From Streptosporangium album (GTDB lineage Bacteria > Actinomycetota > Actinomycetes > Streptosporangiales > Streptosporangiaceae): 64,000 bases of DNA. The stretch is from NCBI RefSeq assembly GCF_014203795.1, contig NZ_JACHJU010000001.1, positions 372,001 to 436,000 on the forward strand, given 5' to 3'. The notes under the pieces are model-generated. The model was not told the origin of the DNA, searched no databases, and saw nothing but the letters and a program-made list of their open reading frames with translations. Shown piece after piece: positions 44,643 to 52,250 of the stretch (the stretch's first letter is position 1; the number at the start of each line of letters is the position of its first letter). The translations under genes were made by a program, and so were the position numbers.

Positions 44643-45853
44643 CCTGGCTACGGGGAGTGCTGAACGACCTGGCTGAGGATTCGCCTCAGGTAGACCTGGC
44701 CGAACGGACCATCAACATCTACAAGCGCAGGCGCCAGAGTGTCATCTCACTCGTCGCGGCCGCGCTGGTGGTCGTCACCGCGCTCGGCGTGACAGCCGTT
44801 GTACGGCTGCTGCCCACCCAGCCGGGCGTTGCAACCACCCCAGATATGGTCACCGATCTCCCCGCGCGTGGGGTCGGCCCACTGAGCCACGCCTACAAGA
44901 CGTTCTGCCAGCCGGAGCACGGCAAGGTCCCGCCGGACTGCAGGGACGGCGGCTGGAGGGTGGTCACCCAGACCGGCAGGACCTACCACGTGCCGCAGGC
45001 GCTTACCAGCCTCAGCGCCTACCGGGGAGTAGGACTGCGGGACAGTCCGCTGGCGATCAGCCAGGACGGTCGCAAGATCGCCTACTACAGTGCCACGGAG
45101 AGCACTTTCGTGGTCCGCGACCTGGCCTCGGGTGAGCAACTGACGGCCCCGACCAAGGTCCCGCAGGCGTGGCTCGGCAGCATTTCCCACCTGCTGCTGT
45201 CCGGGGACGGCCGCTTCCTGGCCTTCACCAAGAACCCGGCGTTGAAAGACCCGGCCATGCTCATCGACATGCGCGAGCGCATGGTCCGCCCCCTGCCGAA
45301 CGACTGGAACCCCATCGGCCTCTCAGACGACGGCAACACAATCACGCTCGCGCAGTACGCGCCCAAATCACGGCTGCAGACGATATCGAGGCTGTGGGCG
45401 ACCTCCACGGCGGGCAACGCCACGGCCGTCGAACTGCCGCAGAACTACCACTTAAGCCCACTCGCCTCCGACGGAAAGACCGTCATGGCGATCGAGAATC
45501 GCAGCACGCTCTCCGAGCCCTGCCGTAAAGGCGACCTCGTACGCCTCGATGCGCGGACGGGCAAGGCGCTCCAGAGGATGACTGTGAGCGGACTGCCTGC
45601 GGATGCCAACGGGATCTCGTTGCGTACGTGGCGCAACGCCACCGAGGTGACAGCTCTGACCATGTCCATCCGATGCGGGCCGGCCCCCAAGAACGATCCA
45701 GGCCCATCCGAGGAACGGCGCTTCGATCCACCCTACGAGACCATGACCGCCTACGCGGTGAACACCAAAACGGGCAAGGCTCGAAAGATCGCCACCTACA
45801 CCGCGCAAAGCTACTTCGACATCGTCCTCCCCGGCCCCACAGGGGCACTTTGA
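44639..45853 (+). CDS. Membrane-anchored beta-propeller protein, sigma partner
   Basis: 404 aa. A cytoplasmic N-terminus of about 33 residues (LRGVLNDLAEDSPQVDLAERTI) precedes one membrane helix (VISLVAAALVVVTALGVTAVVRLL). An outer domain of 340 residues has TolB/WD-like strands (LAISQDGRKIAYYS, LLLSGDGRFLAFTK, IGLSDDGNTITLA, YAVNTKTGKARKI). Its stop-start overlap with the sigma gene and this topology suggest an anti-sigma or sensor role: the short cytoplasmic part would bind the sigma factor. It lacks the HxxxCxxC zinc motif of classical ZAS anti-sigma factors, so the mechanism would differ. Confidence 0.75.
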   Translation: MTWLRGVLNDLAEDSPQVDLAERTINIYKRRRQSVISLVAAALVVVTALGVTAVVRLLPTQPGVATTPDMVTDLPARGVGPLSHAYKTFCQPEHGKVPPDCRDGGWRVVTQTGRTYHVPQALTSLSAYRGVGLRDSPLAISQDGRKIAYYSATESTFVVRDLASGEQLTAPTKVPQAWLGSISHLLLSGDGRFLAFTKNPALKDPAMLIDMRERMVRPLPNDWNPIGLSDDGNTITLAQYAPKSRLQTISRLWATSTAGNATAVELPQNYHLSPLASDGKTVMAIENRSTLSEPCRKGDLVRLDARTGKALQRMTVSGLPADANGISLRTWRNATEVTALTMSIRCGPAPKNDPGPSEERRFDPPYETMTAYAVNTKTGKARKIATYTAQSYFDIVLPGPTGAL

Positions 45854-45959
45854 CTCAGGTCGTTCGTGGGGCGGTAGTCACCCTCGGCGGCACCGCCGTC
45901 CCCCGGGACCATGCCGAACCCTTCCCAAGGCGGCATCCGCAGGAAGTGTGCTGCGGGTG

Positions 45960-46178
45960 CCGCCGGATTCCCGGGAGCCGACGCCCTCTCGCATCTGTTC
46001 TCCAAGCCGGCCGAGAAGGCGGGGCTCGGGCACTGGCAACCGTACGAGCTGCGGCACTCCCGAGCCCTCGCTCATGCTCGCGCAGGTGACTCCGTTGCAC
46101 GTCGTCTCCGATGTCGTCGGGCACGCCAGCATCGCGATCATCAAGGACGTCTACGGGCACCTCATGGAGGGCGCCAAC
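45960..46178 (+). pseudogene. Tyrosine recombinase C-terminal remnant
   Basis: One frame reads LFSKPAEKAGLGHWQPYELRHS, the next (shifted by one base near 46060) reads SLMLAQVTPLHVVSDVVGH and ASIAIIKDVYGHLMEG. These give ELRH, VVGH and the catalytic Tyr of DVYGH, in the order of phage-type integrases. The reading ends abruptly in ISAs1 sequence at 46173. Both the N-terminal two thirds and the real end are lost. Confidence 0.75.
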
Positions 46179-46261
46179 CGCCGTCACGCTCAAGATTCCG
46201 GACGCTGTCTCGCCACCCTCGGCATCACGTAATCAAACCGGACAAAACGCGAGAACGCCGG
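46173..46261 (+). repeat. 89-bp ISAs1 end, left copy
   Basis: Identical to the reverse complement of 47199-47287. It encodes the last codons of an ISAs1-type transposase ([19 protein letters not shown], stop) and 29 bases beyond. It is joined upstream to integrase sequence and points toward the CHAP gene. Confidence 0.9.
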
Positions 46262-46551
46262 AGCCTTGCGGCGACGTCAGCATCGGCGGCGCAGGCGATG
46301 GGGAACGCCGCGCCGTCACCGGTGCCCTCTCCGACGAATTCGCTGCGCCGATGGCCAAACTCCAAGCAGCCCACCTAGCTGCGACATTTCGTCACGTATC
46401 TACCTCTTCCAGATTCTCTGTCAGGTTATGTCCCTGACTATCCAGAAGCTGCTAGGCACCCCAAAGGGCGCTTTCTATGCAAAACCCACACGCATCGCTG
46501 ATACCGTTTCGCCGTCATGATCACTCAAGTCTCGTAGGGAGAAATACTCTT
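46262..46551. other. Leader of the CHAP gene
   Basis: Between the left ISAs1 end and the CHAP start, 290 bases hold no recognisable gene. Composition is clearly less GC-rich than the left side of the window. A promoter for the CHAP gene must lie here; AGGTTATGTCCCTGACTATC around 46422-46441 is AT-rich enough to be a candidate but has no clear consensus. Confidence 0.35.
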
Positions 46552-47133
46552 ATGGCACTGACTGACAGCGGCGGTTCATCATCGAGAATCCTTCCCGGCC
46601 TTCTACCACGTACCACGGCGCTGACGATCGCATTCGGACTGGTGTTCGCGCAGGTTGCTCAACCGGCGACTGCCAGCACCGGCGCTCACAGCGCCCAAAC
46701 CATCGCCTCGGTTGAGGGCGACGACACCGGACCAGCTACCGGGGTCGGCACCGACATCATCGACGAGTCGGACGTCAGCGCGGCGGCCGCCTCAAATTGC
46801 CAGTGCGTCGCGTTCGTGCAGCGGTACTACGGGCTGACCGGACAGATGAGGAACGCCACCGACATGGGTGCCGTCCTGAAGCAGAACAGGTTCCAGTATG
46901 TCGGGCACGGCATAGCACCCAGGAAAGGTGACGTAGCCGTGTGGAAGGACACCTACTACCCACGCTTTGGGCACATCGCCATCGTCGAGTCGGCGACCTG
47001 GGACTCGCCTGGTTGGATCGTCAAATTCCGCGGCGCTAACCAGGGCGGGTCACTCTTCACGCAGAAGAACTGCCGAAATGTCAGCATTAGGGCAAACATG
47101 GGCTACACTGCGGCCTACTACTACCGCCGCTAA
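46552..47133 (+). CDS. Secreted CHAP-domain hydrolase, 193 aa
   Basis: ATG 46552 follows GGGAGAAATA. A Sec signal peptide is visible (LTIAFGLVFAQVAQPATAS, cut near ATA/TAS). The mature protein has the CHAP cysteine in SNCQCVAFVQRYYG, the His in PRFGHIAIVESA and an Asn/Glu partner downstream (FRGANQGG). CHAP enzymes cleave peptidoglycan amide or cross-bridge bonds outside the cell. Codon use is less GC-ending than neighbours, and the gene sits between two identical inward-facing IS ends, both signs of transfer. Confidence 0.85.
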   Translation: MALTDSGGSSSRILPGLLPRTTALTIAFGLVFAQVAQPATASTGAHSAQTIASVEGDDTGPATGVGTDIIDESDVSAAAASNCQCVAFVQRYYGLTGQMRNATDMGAVLKQNRFQYVGHGIAPRKGDVAVWKDTYYPRFGHIAIVESATWDSPGWIVKFRGANQGGSLFTQKNCRNVSIRANMGYTAAYYYRR

Positions 47134-47198
47134 GCGCGAGCGGTCCCCGCCAGGATGCGAGACCGGCTCGACCCACCTGGTGGGCATGACTCAGGGGC

Positions 47199-47287
47199 CC
47201 GGCGTTCTCGCGTTTTGTCCGGTTTGATTACGTGATGCCGAGGGTGGCGAGACAGCGTCCGGAATCTTGAGCGTGACGGCGGTTGGC
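47199..47287 (-). repeat. 89-bp ISAs1 end, right copy
   Basis: Exact inverted copy of 46173-46261, here continuous with the ISAs1 transposase fragment. The two copies face each other across about 940 bases. Outside the 89 bases the two flanks differ immediately. Confidence 0.92.
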
Positions 47288-47560
47288 CTTGGCGATGTTG
47301 GTCCGGCCGCAGAACTTCAAGATTCCGATGGCCAGATTCCGCAGGGCTGCCATGACCGCGGGTCCCGATCCGGTGCGGACCTGGCTGGCGTCCTCGCGGT
47401 AGGTGACGTCGCGGATATGGTGCAGGGCCTCGATCTGCCAGTGCGCGCGGATCCACGCGGCGAGGTCGGCGGGCCGGGCCTGATGCGGGGCCAGGCTGGT
47501 GACGGCGTAGACGGTGACGGTCTTCCACCGCCCGCCCGCGCGGGGCCTGGGAGCCACCCG
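47228..47560 (-). mobile_element. ISAs1-family transposase, C-terminal fragment
   Basis: About 110 codons: [19 protein letters not shown], then [31 protein letters not shown] and [18 protein letters not shown], ending LATLGIT. HWxIE..LHxxRDV and the NLAIG motif are diagnostic for the ISAs1 group; the final catalytic Glu is in HWQIEALHH. The N-terminal two thirds are missing; the left edge meets a sequence with two GTTAGCA repeats at about 47562. Confidence 0.87.
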
Positions 47561-47606
47561 TGTTAGCAAGCGTGTTAGCAGGTAGCGTCGATGATCTAGA
47601 AAGCGA

Positions 47607-47645
47607 GAAGGCCCGCTACCATGTTTTCCCTGGTCACGGGCCTTC
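47607..47645. terminator. Hairpin downstream of the tRNA-Arg fragment
   Basis: GAAGGCCCG and CGGGCCTTC form a nine-bp stem with a smaller inner ACC/GGT pairing. On the minus strand it lies seven bases after the tRNA 3-prime end, as expected for a tRNA terminator carried along with the scar. Confidence 0.7.
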
Positions 47646-47651
47646 CTTGTC

Positions 47652-47698
47652 TGGCGCGGCCGAGAGGACTCGAACCCCTAACCTTCTGATCCGTAGTC
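47652..47698 (-). tRNA. tRNA-Arg 3-prime half (integration scar)
   Basis: On the minus strand: anticodon-loop sequence CTACGGA (anticodon ACG), anticodon 3-prime stem TCAGA, variable region, T-arm AGGGGTTCGAGTCCTCT, acceptor strand CGGCCGC, G and CCA. The 5-prime half is absent: upstream bases do not pair with the acceptor or form a D-arm. It is therefore the duplicated attachment half left by a tRNA-targeting integrative element, not a working tRNA. Confidence 0.82.
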
Positions 47699-48049
47699 TC
47701 AGGCATAGGGTCCAGACAAGTTCACTGAGGTTCGTTTCTCCTGGTAGCGGCCTCTCGCGCATCGCGACGAACCCCAGTGAACTCGCGCTGGTTGCTACAG
47801 CCGTTGCTACAGCGGCGTTGTCGCCTACCTGTCCATACGAATGACGGCGTAGGTGCAACGTCTACGCGGTGGGTGGCGTCTCGTCATCCACCGCACGTGG
47901 CCTGAGTCGTGGGAGCCCTCAGCGTCAAGCAAGTCACTCGCGATGCGCACGGCCGCCTGGTCGAGCTGATGCGCTTCATCGCCAACCCGCTGCGGGTCCG
48001 GTTGCTGGAGGAAGGCCTACCGCTGACGCCGCCAGCGTAGAACTACGGA
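47699..48049. other. Mostly gene-free element edge
   Basis: It contains a paired repeat GTTGCTACAGCC-GTTGCTACAGC near 47798-47820. A short plus-strand frame (GTG 47909 to TAG 48040, 43 codons, RDAHGRLVELMRFIANPLRVRLL) might be a small gene or fragment, but it has no ribosome site. The direct repeat resembles the paired GTTAGCA units next to the other two tRNA scars in position. Confidence 0.4.
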
Positions 48050-48358
48050 TCACACGGGCTCTGCCCCGTGGTCCTGGGCAATGCGGTCGATGTGCGCGGC
48101 GAGCTCGAAATCCTTCTCCGTGAGCTGGTTGCCTGAATCGTGGGTCGTGATCGAGAACGTGATCCGCTGCCACCTGATGTCGATGTCCGGGTGATGCCCG
48201 ACCTCGCGGGCCTTCGCCCCGACATACAAGGCCAGGTGCAGACACTCGTGGTAGGTGTGAGCGAACGTCCGGGCGATCGCGTCACCGCGCCGCTGCCAAC
48301 CCGGAAGGTCAGCGAGACGGCGGGTCATCTCCTCGTCGGTCAACGGCTGAGGGGGCAT
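48050..48358 (-). CDS. Pterin-4a-carbinolamine dehydratase
   Basis: 102 aa. Dehydrates 4a-hydroxytetrahydrobiopterin. The conserved cluster is VGHHPDIDIRWQRITFSITTHD, with the catalytic His pair, Pro and Asp in HHPDID, and LTEKDFELAAHID at the end. Full length for the family. ATG 48358. No aromatic hydroxylase gene is nearby; in actinomycetes these small proteins are often stand-alone. It lies downstream of the regulator gene on the same strand with a 14-base gap, possibly co-transcribed. Confidence 0.93.
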   Translation of the reverse strand: MPPQPLTDEEMTRRLADLPGWQRRGDAIARTFAHTYHECLHLALYVGAKAREVGHHPDIDIRWQRITFSITTHDSGNQLTEKDFELAAHIDRIAQDHGAEPV

Positions 48359-48372
48359 CGAAGTCCTCTGAG

Positions 48373-49581
48373 TCAGGCAGTGATCGCCTTTAGCATCTCA
48401 CTCACCTGCCGCCCATGGGAGGTTCGAGCCCACGGCCTCATCGCCGGACGGATCCCGAGCAGCGCGGTCTTCATCCGCGCCGAACCGGTCTCCCGGATCA
48501 ACCGCACTACGTTGCCCGCAGTGGCCACGGCGCGCTCGGCTTCTCCGCTCGCGGCAAGCGCCGTCGCGAACCGGGCCTGAAACACACCGACGTCGCGCTG
48601 CGACTGCGACGGCTGCCGCTCCAGAGCGCTTTCCCACAGCGCGGCCGCCTCACCGTGCAGACCCAGCCGCCCGTAGCAGGTGGCGCGCTGAATACTGAGG
48701 TACTGCGGGGTCCGGCGGGCAGCATTGCCCCACGCGAAATCGTCGTCGATCGCGTCGGTCAGGTTCGCCGCTTCGTCCAAAGACCGCTCGCATTCGCGCC
48801 GGTTTCCCATGAGGGAGCGGCCATGCGCCTCCTGCTGCAGCGCCAAGATCTGGACCTTCGGGCACAGCTGACGGTGATCAGCGAGCACGGCCGAGGCGAG
48901 ATCCACCACACCAGCGCCGTCCCCGGTGTCGGTCCGCAGCATCGCCTTGTTGACCAAGGCGTACCCGATGAGCTGCGGGTCGTGGGCGCGATGAGCCATG
49001 TCCAGCGTCTCCGCCCGCCAACCAGCGGACTGTCGAAGGTCGCCGGCGTCCTGGTAGAGCCAGCCGACCAACGCGGCATACGCGGTGCCGACGCGCAGCA
49101 ACTCCCGGCGAAGCGCGTCCGAAGCTTGCCCGGCCAGCTCGCCGATGAGCCGATGCTGAGCGATCACCGTAGGGATCAAATGGTGCGGGCCAAGGTACAT
49201 GTCGGCCATGTAATGACCATGAAGCTGGGTTGAGAAATAGCCGACCAATTCCGGCGCAACATGATGATTCGGCAAGGCAGGACTTTCATGAGGTGTGATC
49301 TCCCAAGGCGCGGAGAGGTCCCCGGGCCTTGTGTCGGAGCCAAGAAGCTCATCTTCGCTCAGGTCGAACACCCGACACAGCAAGGTGACGTAGAGCGAGC
49401 TCGGACGCCATGCCCCGCTCTCCCACTGACGGATCGAGCGACAGATGCTCTCAGTTGTCGCCAGCTGCACATCATGCCCCGCCGCCTCCCTCAGTCGCGC
49501 AGCCAGGCCCTTCTGAGACAGCAGGTGATCCCTGCGTCCCTGCCGTATCAGCGCCGCCCATGGGGTCGGTTCATCGAGCAT
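48373..49581 (-). CDS. XRE-family regulator with TPR-like domain
   Basis: 402 aa. The N-terminal helix-turn-helix is unusual in length (WAALIRQGRRDHLLSQKGLAARL, then ESICRSIRQWESGAWRPSS). A long helical domain follows with TPR-like pairs (HRAHDPQLIGYALVNKAML, AVLADHRQLCPKVQILALQQEAHGRS and similar). GAGGTG six bases upstream fixes ATG 49581. Such proteins often respond to small signals and control adjacent genes. It faces the small-gene/RiPP region across an operator-like dyad at 49714 and is the best candidate for its control. Confidence 0.85.
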   Translation of the reverse strand: MLDEPTPWAALIRQGRRDHLLSQKGLAARLREAAGHDVQLATTESICRSIRQWESGAWRPSSLYVTLLCRVFDLSEDELLGSDTRPGDLSAPWEITPHESPALPNHHVAPELVGYFSTQLHGHYMADMYLGPHHLIPTVIAQHRLIGELAGQASDALRRELLRVGTAYAALVGWLYQDAGDLRQSAGWRAETLDMAHRAHDPQLIGYALVNKAMLRTDTGDGAGVVDLASAVLADHRQLCPKVQILALQQEAHGRSLMGNRRECERSLDEAANLTDAIDDDFAWGNAARRTPQYLSIQRATCYGRLGLHGEAAALWESALERQPSQSQRDVGVFQARFATALAASGEAERAVATAGNVVRLIRETGSARMKTALLGIRPAMRPWARTSHGRQVSEMLKAITA

Positions 49582-49699
49582 CTGTGCACCTCGTCGACAG
49601 TCGGATGAGAGGGGGAGGAAGGAGGAAGGCCGCCCCACCTTCCTCAAGCATCCTCTTGCTTCCTCTCCCGGTAAGCGGTTCCGAAAGGTTCTTATTGTT

Positions 49700-49749
49700 T
49701 TGACGCATTAAACGGGCCCGTTAGGACGCGGTCAACGCCTAACGGGCCC
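49700..49749 (+). promoter_or_regulatory. Promoter overlapped by a 12-bp dyad
   Basis: A plausible -35 (TTGACG, 49700-49705) and -10 (TAGGAC, 49722-49727) are 16 bases apart and point to the gene at 49776. The perfect arms GGGCCCGTTAGG (49714-49725) and CCTAACGGGCCC (49738-49749) are 12 bases apart. The left arm covers the spacer and -10, so a protein bound there would block transcription. Confidence 0.6.
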
Positions 49750-49775
49750 TTAATCGGACATCGGAGGTCCGACCC

Positions 49776-50216
49776 GTGAACCACGCTAGTACAACTCCCT
49801 TATATGGGTCGATGGATTCTCCCCTTCTGAATTCCAGACAAATAGAACATAACGACGCCGAGGAGTGCAGCGACGCAAAAGCGGAAAAGCACGACAAGGC
49901 GTTGGCTGCCGTGCAGCGACTGCTGAAGGTCCGGGGAGCTCACTCTTACGTCGTTCACACGCACCACCTGAGCCTGTTCGGCGATGGCCGACCGTTCCCG
50001 CTGGGAAAGCGCCAGCGGTACACCCCCGAACTGGTCGTTCACAGCGACGTAGGATGGGTGATCGCCACGGTGGCCATAGGGCAGCGCTCCGGCTGCTACC
50101 TGGTGTCCATATCGCAAGGCCCCAACCTCGAGACAGTGCCCTCTGCGCATCCTGAAATGGTCGCGAACCTGGTCCTCACAGCACAGCCAGCAGCACAGCC
50201 AGGCGGTACGGCATGA
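49776..50216 (+). CDS. Hypothetical protein, 146 aa
   Basis: GTG 49776. A polar N-terminal 40 residues precede a compact domain: VRGAHSYVVHTHHLSLFGDG, RQRYTPELVVHSDVGWVIATVAIG and CYLVSISQGPNLETVPS. The alternation of strands suggests a small alpha/beta protein; no motif is known to me. It overlaps the next gene by four bases (ATGA). The pair follows the operator dyad and may be regulated by the XRE protein. Relation to the RiPP operon downstream is unproven. Confidence 0.65.
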   Translation: MNHASTTPLYGSMDSPLLNSRQIEHNDAEECSDAKAEKHDKALAAVQRLLKVRGAHSYVVHTHHLSLFGDGRPFPLGKRQRYTPELVVHSDVGWVIATVAIGQRSGCYLVSISQGPNLETVPSAHPEMVANLVLTAQPAAQPGGTA

Positions 50217-50881
50217 CGAGCACCGCCACGAGCACCGACATGACGGGCACCGTGGAGCCACGGCTCCGCGTCCCCTTCGTCATCGCTCACGCGGGCGAAA
50301 GCGCGCCGCAATCTCTGTCGTTCGTCAATAAGCCGTTCAGCGGCCTGCGGCTTGTCTACGACAACCCGCGCCGTGGCGATGAGGTTGGCAGAGTACTTCG
50401 CGCCCGAGTCCTGAACAACCGGCGTGGTGAGCCGCAATGGAAGCTGCTCAACACGGCTCGCCAGTGGCGATGCATGGAAAAGCTCCTGTGCCAGGTCTGC
50501 GGCCGAGTCGCGACAGACCCGAAAACGGGCCGCATCCCGTGGATCACCACCGCCACCGCGTTCCGCGAGATCCCCGGAGACGCGGACAGCGGCCTGACCA
50601 GCGCGCCCCCGACCTGCGCCGCGTGCATCCCGGAATCGCTCAGCATGTGCCCTCGGCTTCACGTGTCATCCGCCGTCTGGACCGTGGCCCGCCGCGAGCC
50701 CGCAGCGATCCTGGCGGACATGTACAGCCCCGACCTGAACGGGAGACCCGTTCACACAGGTGAACGCAACTTCTTCGTTGGCCTGGACGAGCCGGACCTG
50801 CTTCGTTATGCGCTCGCCACACAGTTGGTCGTCCGTATCGAGGACATGCAGCCCGCGCCGCACCTGGCGGGCACCCCCTAA
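50213..50881 (+). CDS. Hypothetical protein with zinc-ribbon Cys, 222 aa
   Basis: ATG 50213 overlaps the previous stop. After 70 residues without a known motif, a Cys cluster appears: CMEKLLCQVCGRVATD, then PPTCAACIPESLSMCP. CxxC plus CxxC suggests a structural zinc site. The C-terminal part (RNFFVGLDEPDLLRYALATQL) is helical. I recall similar pairs of small proteins next to XRE regulators in actinomycetes but no function. Followed by a hairpin at 50930. Confidence 0.65.
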   Translation: MTSTATSTDMTGTVEPRLRVPFVIAHAGESAPQSLSFVNKPFSGLRLVYDNPRRGDEVGRVLRARVLNNRRGEPQWKLLNTARQWRCMEKLLCQVCGRVATDPKTGRIPWITTATAFREIPGDADSGLTSAPPTCAACIPESLSMCPRLHVSSAVWTVARREPAAILADMYSPDLNGRPVHTGERNFFVGLDEPDLLRYALATQLVVRIEDMQPAPHLAGTP

Positions 50882-50929
50882 GCCCGCGGCGGCACGGAGA
50901 GTCCTCCTCCCGTGTCGCCGCGACAAACT

Positions 50930-50972
50930 CCCCGCGAGCGGCGGTGCGCGACTTACCGGGCCGCTCGCGGGG
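50930..50972. terminator. 13-bp GC hairpin
   Basis: CCCCGCGAGCGGC and GCCGCTCGCGGGG are perfect arms around 17 bases. It lies 49 bases after the stop of the preceding gene and before the radical SAM gene, so it probably ends the upstream transcript and separates the two units. Confidence 0.65.
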
Positions 50973-50991
50973 TTCGACGGACCGCACGACA

Positions 50992-51070
50992 CCGTGGCCA
51001 CGAGACGAAATCGCCCTTCACCCCTCGCCAGAGGTGCGCGCGAAGAGCGACAACCCTCTCGTGGCCACGG
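50992..51070. promoter_or_regulatory. Spaced 14-bp inverted repeat upstream of the maturase gene
   Basis: CCGTGGCCACGAGA (50992-51005) and TCTCGTGGCCACGG (51057-51070) are exact inverted copies 51 bases apart. Each contains the palindrome GTGGCCAC. The right arm ends 43 bases before the radical SAM start. Two dimeric operator half-sites or an RNA structure in the leader are both possible. Confidence 0.5.
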
Positions 51071-51113
51071 GCACCACGGCTCCTTCCCCCCTCTATGAAA
51101 GGAACGCCACGAG

Positions 51114-52250
51114 ATGGAAGGACGATTAGAGTTTGATCGGTGGTTCGGCCGACCTGGGACACTGGTACTTCAGCCGACCACGCTATGCAATCTCGATTGC
51201 GTGTACTGCTATCTGCCGTTCCGGCGACTCAGCAATGAGATGTCCCCCGAGATCGCCCAGGCCGTTGCCGACTCGGCTGCGGATCTGACCGACCCCGGCG
51301 GCCAACTGGATATCGTGTGGCACGGCGGGGAGCCCCTGGCCCTGGGCCAGCGCAAGTTCACCGCCCTGCTCGCGCCGTTCGAGCAGCTCCGTCACGCGGG
51401 CCGAATCCAGCACAGCGTGCAGACCAACGCCACGCTCATCGACGACGAGTGGTGCGACCTGCTCGCCCGTTACCAAGTCCGCGTCGGCGTCAGCATCGAC
51501 GGCCCAGCGGCTCTGAACACCCGACGGGTCGACCTTCGCGGCCGGCCTGCCTTCGACCGGATCGTGCGCGGCATCCGCCGCCTGCGTGACCACGGCATCC
51601 GCTTCTCCGTGATCGCCGTCGTGGGGACCGAAGGCATTGAGCAGCCCGAGTCCCTCCTGGACTTCCTCGCAGACCTGGGGCCGCACACCATCGGCCTGAA
51701 CGTGGAGGAGATGGAAGGCGTCAACGACCAGCGGTGCGGGATCGCCCAAGACCAAGCCGAGCGATTCTGGCAGCGGGTCCTGAACTGGCGCAGGACCCAC
51801 GACGGAGGACCTGCGTTGCGGGAGCTCGACCGACTCGCCGACTACCTGTACCTCGCACGCAGCGGGCAGCGCGACGAGTGGTGCAGATACGGCCTCGATC
51901 CGATTCCGACAGTGTCGGTGGATGGAGACGTGGTGCTGATGTCGCCCGAGCTGGCTGGCATCAGCGACGACGCCTACGGCGACTTCCTCGCCGGGAACGT
52001 CCGCTCCCAGAGCATCTCCAGCATGCTGGCCCAGGCGCACCGGCTGCGCTACGTCCGCGAGTTCATGACCGGCCTGTCCCGCTGCCAGGCCGAATGCGAG
52101 TTCTTCGACTTCTGCCGGGGCGCGCAGGCATGCAACCGCTACTTCGAGAACGGCAGCTTCGCCACGACGGAGACCGACTACTGCCGACTCACCCGTCAAG
52201 CCCTCATCACCGCTCTGCACACCTCAACCAAAAAGGAGATCGCAGCATGA
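51114..52250 (+). CDS. amcB: Radical SAM/SPASM peptide maturase (cyclophane-forming type)
   Basis: 378 aa. The radical SAM cluster motif is CNLDCVYC (Cys25, Cys29, Cys32), followed by HGGEPLALG (the GGE SAM-binding motif). The C-terminal SPASM region has a first Cys in DEWCRYG and a cluster CQAECEFFDFCRGAQAC, then YCRL, enough for auxiliary [4Fe-4S] clusters. The start of the next gene, a small repeat-containing peptide rich in aromatic-X-Asn, overlaps this stop by four bases (ATGA). Such pairs form Cbeta-to-aromatic three-residue cyclophanes (triceptides). I use AmcB as the nearest family name from memory. ATG 51114 with AAGGA ten or more bases upstream. Confidence 0.87.
   Translation: MEGRLEFDRWFGRPGTLVLQPTTLCNLDCVYCYLPFRRLSNEMSPEIAQAVADSAADLTDPGGQLDIVWHGGEPLALGQRKFTALLAPFEQLRHAGRIQHSVQTNATLIDDEWCDLLARYQVRVGVSIDGPAALNTRRVDLRGRPAFDRIVRGIRRLRDHGIRFSVIAVVGTEGIEQPESLLDFLADLGPHTIGLNVEEMEGVNDQRCGIAQDQAERFWQRVLNWRRTHDGGPALRELDRLADYLYLARSGQRDEWCRYGLDPIPTVSVDGDVVLMSPELAGISDDAYGDFLAGNVRSQSISSMLAQAHRLRYVREFMTGLSRCQAECEFFDFCRGAQACNRYFENGSFATTETDYCRLTRQALITALHTSTKKEIAA

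Noticed and set aside
50213-50881. Part of the RiPP operon as a modifying enzyme
   Set aside because: A hairpin and a 232-base gap separate it from the maturase gene and no enzyme motif is visible; kept only as a neighbour.
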